The notes beneath the pieces are model-generated. The model saw only the letters and a program-made list of their open reading frames with translations, searched no databases and was not told where the DNA came from. A stretch of 64,000 nucleotides of DNA from Sipunculus nudus. Lineage: Eukaryota > Annelida > Sipuncula > Golfingiida > Sipunculidae. Made by a program: the position numbers and the translations under genes. Shown here in pieces: positions 1 to 11,311 of this stretch (positions are counted from its first letter, which is position 1; every line of letters starts with the position of its first letter). Location of the stretch: contig CM049317.1 of NCBI GenBank assembly GCA_026874595.1, positions 11,070,382 to 11,134,381 of the forward strand. Direction: 5' to 3'.

Positions 1-1240
1 GGTAAAAAATATACATCAGGTTCAAATCTGTGACCAAAGACTGATACGGTGCCCAAATTTCATTATTGAAAATCTGCCATACTGGAGATCTAGTGCAAAC
101 AGAAAATGAAAGGAGAAAGTGGACAAAAATTTTAAACATTTTTTTAAATTTGAAACTTGTTTTCCACTGTGATGGGACCTAAGCTAGCCCATCCACCAAA
201 CATTTTCAGACAAATATGGAGAAGGAAATACTCATCAATCTCTATAAGCTAAGGTGGAAGGTTAAAAAGGAGGGTATCTCCGAGGACCCTTAATGGCAGG
301 GAAGGGAATGTGGCTGCAAAGGTTCAGCTCTAAAACTTATAAACAACGTTTTCTTCCCAATAATTCTTCAAAGTCTGTACATATGACCATAATCGATACA
401 TTCCAACATCTGAAATTTCAAGAGGTAGGTCGGGGTAGGTACTGCTTAAGCCTCCGCATGTGCCAAGGCCATTACTCAACTTTTTTTGTACCTAATGTTG
501 GATGGTCCACAGAGTTTGGTCAATCAGTTCCCATGAAACTCAAACCAACAACCATTGGAAGAATCTGACATGTCAGGCTTTGCCTGAATTTTTTATGACC
601 TGATGTGTTAAATTGAATTTTAGGTAATCTGTCAGGAGACAAGAATAGCTGAATGTAGGTCACTTGATCACTCTAGTTGTACAAAATGGCCACTGACATG
701 GTTATACATAGGTGTGGATTGGAAACTAACCAAATCAGGAATGACACAGTGCAAATCCTCACCAGCTGAATCTACTGCAGATTCCCAAAATATCAGGTAG
801 TGGGACCACAGCATGAGACAACTGAAACCATGTTCACAAAATCAGAGAAAAGCTCCAGAAATTTAAAGCTACTTGCCCTTTAAGCAGTTCCTTCACTATA
901 ACACCAGGCAGACAACAAAAATGACATACATAAATACAATGGAACCCTGCATTCTGACCACCCCAACAATTGTTACTACCTCACAATTTTGACTAATCTG
1001 CTTGGTCCCGAATATCATTTAGGTAACTTAGAATTTCACTAATATGACCACCCCCCAAATTACAACCACTTTGTTCAGTCCCCAAGGTTGTTGTAATTGT
1101 GGGGTTCAACTTTTATGAAAATTACACTTTACATTATGTTTAAATTAGAATCATTTAATACAAAAACATGGTTATACAAGATTTTCGGGCAAAAACACCA
1201 ATAGCAGACCACAGTTTGCTGTTGTCATTTGAACACTCAC
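1..1240 (-). other. BMPR2-like intron 3 (partial)
   Basis: This is the intron that follows exon 3 of the receptor gene on the minus strand; it runs off the window. It opens with a consensus donor, GTGAGT, at 1240-1235. I searched both strands for the expected next exon (juxtamembrane and transmembrane segment, then kinase) and found no hydrophobic stretch bounded by splice sites. The sequence is AT-rich and looks unique, with no recognisable transposon. The kinase-coding part of the gene must therefore lie to the left of this window. Confidence 0.7.
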
Positions 1241-1414
1241 CAGATGTTGTGACTGCTGGAGGTACAGGGCCAAAGAACACTGTGGTCGCATTAAGGTTAC
1301 ACATGTGGCCGGTACAACAACAGAAACTTGTGCGGTTGCTCATCTTTTTGGTTCCGGATGGTTTTCCTTCACAGACATTCTTCTGACACGAGTTCTTTGG
1401 AGCTGTCCAGCAAC
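1241..1414 (-). CDS. BMPR2: BMP receptor type II-like, exon 3 (C-terminal half of ligand-binding ectodomain)
   Basis: This 174-nt exon encodes the second half of the extracellular activin-receptor domain of a type II TGF-beta/BMP receptor serine/threonine kinase. The translation begins with QGCW, which in the family follows the central beta strands. It ends with the diagnostic run FCCCTGHMCN, the knuckle of packed cysteines seen in BMPR2 and ACVR2 (FCCC....CN). Two N-glycosylation sequons (NRT, NAT) follow the family pattern of a glycosylated ectodomain. The acceptor is a TTGTAG at 1420-1415 and the donor is G|GTGAGT at 1241/1240. The exon starts and ends in phase 1, and the reading frame is uninterrupted across the join with exon 2. 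Known role: with a type I receptor it binds BMP/GDF ligands at the plasma membrane and phosphorylates the type I kinase. ACVR2 is the alternative; the spacing and phases fit BMPR2/wit better. Confidence 0.87.
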
Positions 1415-2339
1415 CTACAATTATTAGACATATGTATTACAACCTGACTTGGTGGTGAGAGGTACATGTTTTATCCTTGGTTATTTTGCTTTTCTGACAG
1501 CAAATTATGCAAAAAATACAGATTTTTTTTTATATAATTTTGTGGCAACACCAAAGAATAATCCATGAAATTTTATTCAGCTAATCTTAATGATAAATTA
1601 TAATTCAAAGGATTCTTTCCCATTATGATATACGGCTATTAGCTGTTGAATGATTTTGGGTGGGTTTGTTCCTAAGAAGACATGGGATGTGGTTGCTGCA
1701 CACTGACCATTGTGTACAAACCACAGTTTCATGACAATCCTGGTGTAAGTTTGTGGAGATCTCTGACTACCTGTCATTTAATACAGTTTATATTCAGAAA
1801 CAACTGACCAGTGCTTGCACCTGGTGTTTAATTCAACAAAAATTAGGTTCAAACAGTTCTTGACTCTAGAAATTCAAAGTTTCATCTTTATTGTGAGGGT
1901 CAACATATATTTTAGGAAATGGCATGGAAAAATTCCTTGACAAGTTATTATAGGAAACCTCCCCAACAAAAGTCCGAGATATAAATGAATGCACAGCTTC
2001 CTATCCTTTTTATATTGTATCCTGGTATCAACCAGGCCCGGTGTCTACTAATCCCCCCTGCTCGGTCATAACACCAAGGAACCCCCTAAAGAGGCACTTG
2101 TATGTGAGTGATACCCAGCTCTGGGGCACAGCCTTCCACTTAAGCCTGCAGAGCGCTCACCCTGGGTTGGGCCCCGACCATGAAAAATCTCACTGCTTAG
2201 GCTGAGATTTGAACCCATGATCTCTCGGCTTTGAGTCCTGCGCTCTACCACAGAGCCACAGAAGCCAGTTCTGAGCCACAGAACAGGACCACATTTTAGT
2301 GGTTTCAAAGGTGGAGGAGGTATACAAGTTTTAATGTAC
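1415..2339 (-). other. BMPR2-like intron 2
   Basis: This 925-bp intron separates the two ectodomain exons. Donor G|GTACAT is at 2340/2339 and acceptor TTGTAG ends at 1415. It is phase 1. Its donor-proximal part carries a reverse-oriented tRNA-derived SINE about 70 bp from the splice donor. The rest (1415-2014) is AT-rich and shows nothing recognisable. Confidence 0.8.
2015..2268 (-). mobile_element. tRNA-derived SINE, copy 1
   Basis: This is one of three related copies in the window; the others are at 17934-18210 and 24457-24737. Read on the minus strand it starts with a tRNA-like head: TTCTGTGGCTC, then GGTAGAGCGCAGGACTC as box A region, then a B-box-like GGGTTCAAATCTC. A conserved body follows, with GTGAGCGCTCTGCAGGCTT and a tail ending ACCAGGATAC-like. 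A partial second copy of the head start (TTCTGTGGCTCAGA) lies at about 2266-2284. No LINE-like tail was recognised, so the partner LINE is unknown. Confidence 0.8.
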
Positions 2340-2588
2340 CTTGGTATCGTATAATGGGCCGACTCAGATTGTGCGGATCAGCTTGCCAGGCGGTGTAGCA
2401 GTAGGCCGCATCACGGTTACACTGGACCGTCACATTGTCAGGCATAATGGTGCCAGGGGTCTCGCTGTTTGACAAAGGTGAATGCCAGTCCGAGTGGGGG
2501 TCCCCCTTGTTCAGGTTGGATGCGGCGTAAGCACCATTACTGCCCAGGTAGGCACAGTACAGCAAGTCACGTGACTGGCTCAGCACAC
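2340..2588 (-). CDS. BMPR2: BMP receptor type II-like, exon 2 (N-terminal half of ligand-binding ectodomain)
   Basis: This 249-nt exon encodes the mature N-terminus of the receptor ectodomain. The first structural cysteine is in LLYCAYLG. A long polar loop rich in N, S and P follows, and then VQCNRDAAYCYTAWQ, which matches the C.....CY..W motif of BMPR2/ACVR2 ectodomains. Two N-glycosylation sequons (NVT, NLS) are present. The acceptor is TTCTTTCAG ending at 2589 and the donor is CAAG|GTACAT at 2340/2339. With exon 1 the join makes a glycine codon (G+GT), and with exon 3 it makes another (G+GT), so both junctions are phase 1 and in frame. Human BMPR2 exon 2 is 171 nt, so this exon carries roughly 26 extra codons, mostly in the loop between the first cysteine and VQC. 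It acts extracellularly in ligand binding. Confidence 0.87.
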
Positions 2589-5500
2589 CTGAAAGAATTA
2601 AGAAACAAAATGTTGATATGTTACCGTAACAACCATAAACTGTAACTCAGCTAAACATAATCATACATTTTCATTCAGAGCTGTCCTAAATTGATACTGA
2701 TGAATAGTAAAGAGGTTGCAGTCTGTGATTGGTCATTTGAGTAGGTCTATGAAAATTATCTGAATTTTCACTCTTGCTTTCCTTTAACACTATTGGCCCT
2801 CTAGACCTTGGCACTCTGGACCTATAGAATTAACATCTGATATCTGAATCAATACACTTGTTCTCAGTGAACATGTAAACATTCCACTGTTACAGTTACA
2901 TCAAAATACCTAACTCTCATGTCATGGATTGGCTGTGCAAAGAATTTTCATAGAAAGTCATTAAGTTCTAATAATTTGTCAAGTTGCAATGTTGTAATTT
3001 TTAATTTTTCTTCTTTTACAATCCACTGTTTAGCATGACCTTAATAGGATGGCAACATGCTCTGGTTCAGTGATTCATAACTTCTGTTTTGATATTTAAT
3101 TTTTCATCATGTTCTTCTACTACTTCATGTGATCTACAGAAATTAGTATATAAACTGTACTTTGTAGATGAAGTAAAACTTGAAGTACACATTTAGAGAG
3201 GATCACATGCAGGCCCTCAAACCCTAGATGCAATATCTGACAGGTCTTGGTAATTTTGCAGAGACTGAGTGTGTATTATATATACAGACAAACTATACCA
3301 CATGGTCTACTTCTGTCAAATACACTTACCCAAAGTACATACTTGTAAACAAAAAGACGTTCCACTCTGATATTTTTTTCCATACAAACTCACACACTGA
3401 CACACTTGATACACATTTAATACTCTGGAACCAAGGTTCAATCTATCATAATGTCAGACAACAATACTTGATATCCAGGGGTAGAAATTTGTCATACAAC
3501 ACCAGTAGTGTCTGAAGAGTCAAATGTCCATCATACGGGCCACTTCGTCCAATTATCTGTCAATGGTTGACCACATGACCAAGTGGGTGTGGCAATACTT
3601 GACAGATTCTAAATCAAGTTATACTATAGATCTAACAAACATTGTGATTTCACAATGCAAATTAGAATCCAGTTAAGTTCAGAACCTGACCGGTTTAAAT
3701 GTCTTTAAATTCATTAGGTGAGACTAAAATTTCTATCAAAGTAAACTGGCAAACTTTGGATGCTGACGGACTGATAATGGATGGTACTAACAAGAATAAA
3801 CCTTAAAAGTTGAAAATTAATTTAGTAAGAAATATCATAAATTGGGAAGATTTTCTGGAAGATTTGTGTTCAGTGGAAATTGATTTAAAGGTACTTGTCA
3901 GGACTAATATGTAGGATAAACCTATATTAAAAGCTGTGTAATATATTTGAACATCTGGGCTTTCTTTTGCTCCTTTGTATCGAAATCAGGCAGTCAAATG
4001 AAATTAAAACAGTAAATTAAAGGGAGGCTCTGAAACTAAAATCCTAGCCATTATAACATGACCAACAAAGGGTGCAGGGATCCTCTTTTGAAATCATTCC
4101 ATCATGTTTGGTCCTAACTTTATTCAACAATGAGGCATTTGCTGCCAATAAAAGTGTAACCTTAGAAGTACACATAAAACTGAAAGCACATGAAACTCTG
4201 AAAAGACAATGCATACCTTCCTATATTAGTGCCCACTGGTGTAATTGGCCGTATCTGCACCATGTTTGCATTAATTGGATATTACTATGCATAGATACTG
4301 GTTTACTTTAGAAGCCAGGTAGCACACTTTGTGTCTCCACTGCAGATTGCTTTACAAAAGCTTAAATCAGTTTATTCAATAAATCATGAGTTTGCTGTCC
4401 ACACTTGGTTGTTTACTTGATTTACTATGCTGCAAAAGTGTGGTTTCACTTGAAGTATTTGGTCAAAAGGAAGCAACACTGGCCCAATGCAGACGAGAAA
4501 AAGCTTTGCCAGAACGCACTAGGAACTTGTTAACTGTAAACTGGACTAAAGTAAACTGAACTACTTTAAACCATCCTTCAAGCAGACTTCAGTAAACCAA
4601 ACTGATTTGGATTTGTGGTTTAGTGCAGTTGCAGAGCAAACCAATTCAGGATCCAGTTAATTTTCTAGTGTGAATATGGCCTTTGGTAAAATAAGGCTGC
4701 TTTTCCATGTACTTGGCTGTTTCTGCTGCGCAGCAATCACATGCGTTTGCCACGCAGCCAGTCCTTTTCCTATAAGCGGTTTGTATGTTTGCAAAGCGGT
4801 AGTCATATGCCCTTCTCACCCTGCAACACAGAATCAAAGACGCATGGACAGCATGGGTACAAGAAAACCCCACATGTGACATTGTTTGGCAGAATTCTCA
4901 TTTGTTTGCTGTGTATGCAAACGCACAAATCCAACATGGCTGGATTCCCAAACTGACGCCGCATTTTCCGCACAACAATCACTCTCATGGAAATAGGATA
5001 TTGCTTTTTAACTTGCTGGATTTTCCAGCAGCGTGGGTATGGCAAAACACATATATGGAAAAGCACTCCAATTTGTGCAAGTCTACTGAATTCTACTGCT
5101 TCTCCAGTCATACCATCATCGCAATAAATATTGATAACTGATCAGCAAAACTGCATGAGCCGATCCTCAGTTCCAGTCCTGGCATAATACATTTATTTTT
5201 CTGTCCCTTTACACTGTGCTTAAAAAATACAGTTCTTACAGGTAACACTAACTATAAGTGACACCATCAATCAAAGTTCCCTTTGTACTTCCATCAAGCT
5301 ACTGTCACTATAATATATACATACCTACATGTAAAGGTCAGGGATCACTCACCTGGCCGCATCACTGGGTTCATCAAGTGCTTGCTCTTTCATTTATAGG
5401 CTGTGTTAATGAAATCATGCAGCTCTGCTCAATTATATAATTATATACTACTCTTGCTGTTTATATAAATGTAATACAATAACTTTCTCAGGTCACTTGG

Positions 5501-6134
5501 TGTACAAGAAACAGTCACATTCAAGTCCTTGATTCAAGGAGGAGTGATGTGTATAAAACCCTTCTACATTTAGAACAATTACTTGAGGATCAAAATATAG
5601 ACTATGGTAAAATGTATAATATTACAGGCCTTGATTCAAGAGCTTATAAATGTCTTGATGGGCCCAAGTTTCATTATTTAAGGCCTGCTTTCAAGCAGTA
5701 ATTCTGAACATGTACAAACTTTTATGAAATCTAAGGCCTTGATATATGAAGCAGTTTTTGATTAACAAACCCCTTGCTATTCAAGGAGTTCAAGGATTTT
5801 TTTGTTCAAGTAATTCATTCTTGGTAATTTTACTTTTTCTCTGTTTAGATTAACTCATGTTTATGCACACACGTGGCATGAAAATCACTCTTCAATTACA
5901 TCTCGTCTTGTGTTCGTTTTATGGTAAACAATTCCATACATGTGGTGATGAAGAAAACATTAATATAATATATAAACCTTTGTGAAAGTATATATAATAT
6001 TACAGTTATAACAAAATTAGTTATAATGTTTAAACTGTATAATACTGAATGATGAATATTTTGCCATTTTTTATCCCTGCCTGTGAAATATACCTGAATG
6101 ACCTGTCATGGTTAAAAATTGACTTGGTTTTCAA
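2589..6134. other. Intronic sequence, mostly unique; possible MITE at about 4690-5070
   Basis: This stretch is AT-rich intron without a supported gene. Between about 4694 and 5068 there is an imperfect inverted repeat: GGCTGCTTTTCCATG at the left edge pairs with TATGGAAAAGC at the right edge, and GCTGCGCAGCAA on the left echoes TTTTCCAGCAGCG on the right. This suggests a decayed MITE of about 370 bp. Short overlapping open frames inside it are on both strands and look incidental. Confidence 0.35.
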
Positions 6135-7125
6135 ACAAGGGACCTATGGGTCACTGTGCTCAGCTGACGTTAAACTTGAAGGTAAAAATCTAAAATAATA
6201 TCTAATGGAGATAAAGTGTAAGAAGAAGAGGTATTAAGGCCATGGTTGGTTTATATGATTGGTTTGTATTGATGAGCAAGAAATTGTTGCAAAAAATATT
6301 TTGTGACCTGACCATGTGTTTCCTAATGTTGAAACTAAAGCATGTGAGCAGTTTGTGAACAAATGATCCGTACTATTACCATGATCATTAGTTGGTTTTT
6401 CGATTAACTGTTGACATTTCAGTAGTTTACACATTTGTTCAATTGAATCTATTTTTTTTGTATAATATATATTATTAAATATATATGTATTTTTTTATGA
6501 AATGTATACAGTTGAAATATAGCTAATTAACAACATAAAACAGGGCAAACAAAGCCTGATCTCAAATTCTGCTGAGGCAGGAAAATAATGAACAAATGTT
6601 TGTATTAAATCCTGATTTTTTTATCACATCAATTATTTTCTAATTTAAGTTTATATTTCTATACATTTCCAATTTAACATATATATCTGAATATAAAAGT
6701 TGATTCATAATTCTCAATTGCATCATCATAAATCTCAATCACGTCAGATAACACCACATCATGCATACAAATGTTAATTTATTTTTTACCACAAAAATAT
6801 ATCTTTTAAATCTGCAAAACAATAAATATCTAAAAATAATACTTGATTTAGATTTCACAATTTTTAATTGTGTCTTTATTTATCCATAATGTGCTTCATA
6901 TTTTATAATAATTTAAGGGTTCATTTATATTTGTTAAAATCATTTAAAAGAAAAATTGATTTCTTTAAAAATGCTACATTACACAACATTGCATCTTCTG
7001 GATTACACCTTGAATTATTTTTTCAAGGAAAGTTTTTGCATATCGAAGTGGAAACAGCATTACAATTAAGGAGATACAGTGAAAACAATAACAATTACTG
7101 CATAACACTTGGTGGGTTGGGTTTG

Positions 7126-7157
<32 letters not shown>

Positions 7158-8047
7158 GATTGGGGTGGTGATATGAGAATAACTGTACACCTGTCACAGC
7201 AGGGGATCTCCCCCAGTGACTGTAACAAATCAGAAACCCTGGCATAGCTGACTTCCAGTGACCTGGAGTGGGACCCTGCATCTGTAATCAAAGCAAGTGA
7301 CTACAGAAAAAAAAAATCAATGACTAGCTTAATTTTCAAGCTTTTATTTTCAAATTTCAGATTTAGACAAACTAAATATTTATGTTTACATGCTGTGAAA
7401 ATTAAATCAATGGTGCTTACAGGAAAAAAACGTGCCATGGTCAAAGTTGGGCAAAATTTAAGGTACTGATTTTATTTTTATGCTAATAACTTAAAAAAAT
7501 TACAAAATTCAGATCTAATTTTGGGTAAACAATTGAATCTTAATTAAACATAGTTATATACTTGAGAAAATAGACTCTAGTTTCAAAATTTTTCATGTTA
7601 AGTGAGATATTATTTTTCCTGATTTTTTACAAAGTCCATTATGTTTGGGCCCATATCTTAAAGAATTTATACTTTACAGACTTAATTTCTGGCATGTACA
7701 TAGTAACTATATAGAGGAATATTTATGGTAAATATGAGGGAAAACAGATGAGTCGTTTTGATATTAGGTAGTCCTGAAGTGTGAAAATAGGATTTTAATA
7801 AAAAAATGAGGTTTTTCCTTAATTTCTCAAAGGAACAAAGTCGCAAAGACCCAGTTTTCGGCTTGGTAGGAGATCTTGGGGACATCTAACATTATGCTGA
7901 ATTTTGGATTCCTAGGTCTTACGGTTTCAAAACGTGCCACATCTACGGACGGACGGACGGACGGACGGACGGACAGACAGACGGACGGACGACGGACAAT
8001 GGACCACGACTATAGCTCAGATGACTTATAGTCAGCTGAGCTAAAAA
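6135..8047 (+). mobile_element. Helentron-like non-autonomous element, family H, copy 1
   Basis: This copy is about 1.9 kb. It begins with the 5' signature GGGACCTATGGGTCACTGTG followed by GCTCAGCTGAC. It ends with an (ACGG)n microsatellite at 7947-7990, then CTATAGCTCAGATGACTTAT and AGTCAGCTGAGCTAAAAA. The 5' box GCTCAGCTGA is the exact reverse complement of the 3' box TCAGCTGAGC, a subterminal inverted repeat as reported for Helentrons and their non-autonomous relatives. The tetranucleotide tract plus right flank also fits the bivalve pearl elements. A 30-nt G run lies at 7127-7156. No transposase is encoded. It is nearly the same along its whole length as copy 2 at 30319-32222. Confidence 0.75.
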
Positions 8048-9593
8048 TGATTACCACAACTGATTGGAGGTTACCTCCAGAAGTGTTCTAGATCATATGC
8101 CTGGAGCCTGCACACTCAGTACACAAACTCAGCCCGGCAAAAAGGTGTGTGCAGCACGAATAAGCTCTGGAGACACTAGCTAGGCCCGGAAGCCTAATAA
8201 AAAGCCTCCACACGTAACCTGCATGTCTACAGATGTTTGTACAAGGTCGTACTAGAGGAACAACGATCTTGTGTAAACGTCTGTGGTTACCTTGAACTAC
8301 TAAGTGTACGGGAACCTATCTGAGCTGTTTATACCACTTTAGTTTAAAATACTACCATCTATATATAGATAAATATATTAAATTTTGTATTATGATATTT
8401 TAAAAGAGTAACACTGTGTAGTCCCCCAGTGTTTTTCTCAGCTGAGTTATTATTGGTTTAAGTAGTCAGTTATAAATTGTTACAATGGTAGTGCTAGATC
8501 TTACAGCAGTCATAAATTATTTAAAGCTAGTGTATTTAGTTTTACCATACAAATGTTATTTTAAAACAAGTACACTGGAAAATAGGACAATGACCTACAA
8601 AAACTCTGCCTTAATAATCAACCATGATCATGTTATCAATTCATTAAAAGTTTTCAAGAGGAAGTATCACCCACATGAAAAATTGTTTTTGATGTATAAC
8701 AATTTACTCTTTTAAATCAATGAACAGTACAATTAATTACCTACTGGTGTACAGGTTTTGTTCACAAACATTTGTTAACACTTTTGCAGGCAGGCAATGC
8801 CTGACAAGAAATATATTCATCAGCTGATCCTGGAAACCAGAGGCACGTGTTCCTTCATTTATTATTTTCAATTTTTTTTTATGTGGAGGTATTATTTTAA
8901 TTACTGACACTATTACCCAAAATTATTAATAAAAATTTCCAAGTTAATTTCCTACAGCTCCACCAGGACTATTCATTTATTATAAATATCAATTCATGCC
9001 CCAAAAATAATTTTCATCACTGGATGTAATATATCTCCAGTATATATTACCATATAATGTAGCAGTAGCAGTGGTTTCATCAATGATATGATGGTATTTC
9101 AGGATTCTCTGGGTAAATTTAATGTCATTCTTATGATGTTAAAACAACTCATCGCATTTAACTACACACTGGGCTTGGTTCCAACAGCCATGACAAGTCA
9201 GAGCTAAAAATAGCAAACCACTTAAAATAAATCATTACCATCATTCACTTCACTTGCATGTGAGCTGATCTGATGCGTCTTATGAGACCACCTTGTGCGG
9301 GAGAAAGAGCCATCTGTTTTAGACATTATCTGGTGGCCAAAAAACACTGTGCTAGGGTTGAAATAAACAGGAGCCTGCAGGCCAAATGCTGGTGTTTACA
9401 GAAATTCCTTGCTACTTTTACCAGTAACTGACCCCTTGGGCCTGTTAAACATTTATCTATATTTCTATTAACTCAATCTGCTTCCTAGTTTTTATACTGA
9501 ATATTGTCATCTGAAAACTATCAATAATGGTATACATTCTTGAAAAAGCTGCTGATAATCGATTGCTTTTTTATCAGAACAAATCAGTTTAAA
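8048..9593. other. Intronic sequence without recognised features
   Basis: AT-rich intron between two transposons. Apart from the hairpin listed at 8215-8290, no splice-bounded coding segment or repeat family was recognised here. Confidence 0.5.
8215..8290 (+). other. RNA-like hairpin, possible small-RNA precursor
   Basis: A 24-bp stem (8227-8250 with 8263-8286) closes a 12-nt loop. Five positions differ from perfect complementarity, and all five are G-U wobbles if the plus strand is transcribed; on the minus strand they would be A-C mismatches. A further 5-bp helix (GTAAC with GTTAC) extends it beyond an asymmetric internal loop. Length and shape resemble a pre-miRNA, but the strand is antisense to the receptor gene and no promoter was identified. 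A decaying inverted-repeat transposon is the main alternative. Confidence 0.35.
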
Positions 9594-11311
9594 ACTAGAT
9601 GTGTCGGAACCACACGAATGCCCCCGCCTGGGGCAAATTAGAAACATTTGTAAAATTTGAAAAATTTTTTAAGTTCAGGAGGTGTCTAATGGTCAAAAGT
9701 AGGTCAACAAGGGCAAAATGCAAACTCGATCTGTAACGGGTCATTATCAAGCAGCACACCAAAAATCATTCCAGTATATGCTGGCATTGTAAAAAAAAGT
9801 CCATACATGTGCATTTTCCATAAAAATTTCTGTCTTTCATGAAATTTTTTATGTTTAGGAGCTGTAAAACAAAAGTAGGTCAACCAGGACAAGCGCGAAC
9901 TCGATCTGTAACTGTCATTATCTGCCCACTCATAAAAAATTAGGGTGGTATCTGCAGGCATTGAGGAAAAAAAGTCAGTACATATGCATTTGTTATGAAA
10001 ATTTCTATTTTTCATCAAACTTTCTATGTTCAGGAGCAGTCAAATGGTCAAAAGTAGGTCAACCAGGACGAAACGCGAACTCGATCTGTAACTGTCATTA
10101 TCTGCCCACTCATAAAAAATGAGGGTGGTATCTGCAGGCATTGAGGAAAAAAAGTCAGTACATATGCATTTGTTATGAAAATTTCTATTTTTCATCAAAC
10201 TTTCTATGTTCAGGAGCAGTCAAATGGTCAAAAGTAGGTCAACTGGGACAAAACAAGAACTCGATCTGCAACTGGTCATTATCTGCCTACACACCAAAAA
10301 TCAGGCCCGTATCTGCAGGCACTGCGAAAAAAAGTCCATACATGTGCACTTTTTTATGAAATTTTCTATGTTAGAGCACCGTCAAATGGTCAAAAGTAGG
10401 TCAACTGGGACAAAACGCGAACTCGATCTATAACTGGTCATTATCTGCCTACACACCAAAAATCAGGCCAATATCTGCAGGCATTGCGAAAAAAAGTCCG
10501 TACATGTGTATTTGTCATGAAATTTCTATTTTTCATGAAATTTTTTAAGTTTAGGAGCCGTAAAACAATCAAAAGTAGGTCAACTGGGACGAAACGTGGA
10601 CTCGATCTGTAACTAGTCAATATCTGCCCACACACCAAAAATCAGGCCAATATCTGCAGGCATTGCGAAAAAAAGTCTGTACATGTGTATTTGTCATGAA
10701 ATTTCATATTTTTCATGAAATTTTCTATGTTCAGGAGCCGTAAAACGTTCAAAAGTAGGTCAACCGGGACGAAACGCGAACTCGATCTGTAACTGGTCTA
10801 TATCTGCATACACACAAAAAATCAGGCCAATATCTGCAGGCATTGCGAAAAAAAATCCGTACATGTGTACATTTGTCATGAAAATTTCTATTTTTCATGA
10901 AATTTTCTAAGTTTAGGAGCCGTAAAACAGTCAAAAGTAGGTCAACTGGGACAAAACGTGAACTCGATCTATAACTGGTCATTATCTGCCTACACACCAA
11001 AAATCAGGCCAATATCTGCAGGCATTGCGAAAAAAAGTCCGTACATGTGTATTTGTCATGAAATTTCTATTTTTCATGAAATTTTTTAAGTTTAGGAGCT
11101 GTAAAACAGTCAAAAGTAGGTCAACCGGGACGAAACGTGGACTCGATCTGTAACAGGTCTATATCTGCCCACACACCAAAAATCAGGCCAATATCTGCAG
11201 GCATTGCAAAAAAAAGTCCGTACAACTGTTTGATTTCGAAATGACGGAAGGACGGAACGAGGACATGGGTAAAACTATATGCCCCGGCCACTTTGTGGCG
11301 GTGGCATAAAA
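9594..11311 (+). mobile_element. Helentron-like element with ~180-bp tandem core, family C, copy 1
   Basis: It starts ACTAGATGTGTCGGAAC and has TGCCCCCGCCTGGGGCA within 40 bp of that end. It ends ATGCCCCGGCCACTTTGTGG and then GGCATAAAAA. Both ends therefore carry TGCCCC paired with GGGGCA (the last arm is slightly decayed in this copy). The core is a tandem array of about eight units of roughly 180 bp, each with AAAAGTAGGTCAAC, ACTCGATCTGTAAC and TATCTGCAGGCATTG. The second copy is at 44607-46094. No coding capacity was found; the open frames translated through the array are repeat artefacts. Confidence 0.75.

Noticed and set aside
420-460. Plus-strand frame containing EVGRGRYC, resembling a kinase glycine loop
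   Set aside because: The receptor gene is on the minus strand and this frame is on the plus strand, with no other kinase motif or splice sites around it. Coincidence.
2221-2284. tRNA gene suggested by A and B box-like sequences
   Set aside because: Acceptor and anticodon arms do not pair properly and the unit continues into a shared ~200-bp body present in two other copies, so it is a SINE head.
6974-7291. Proline-rich and glycine-rich open frames over the G runs at 7.1 and 31.3 kb
   Set aside because: They arise from homopolymer G/C tracts within two copies of one transposon and have no gene structure.
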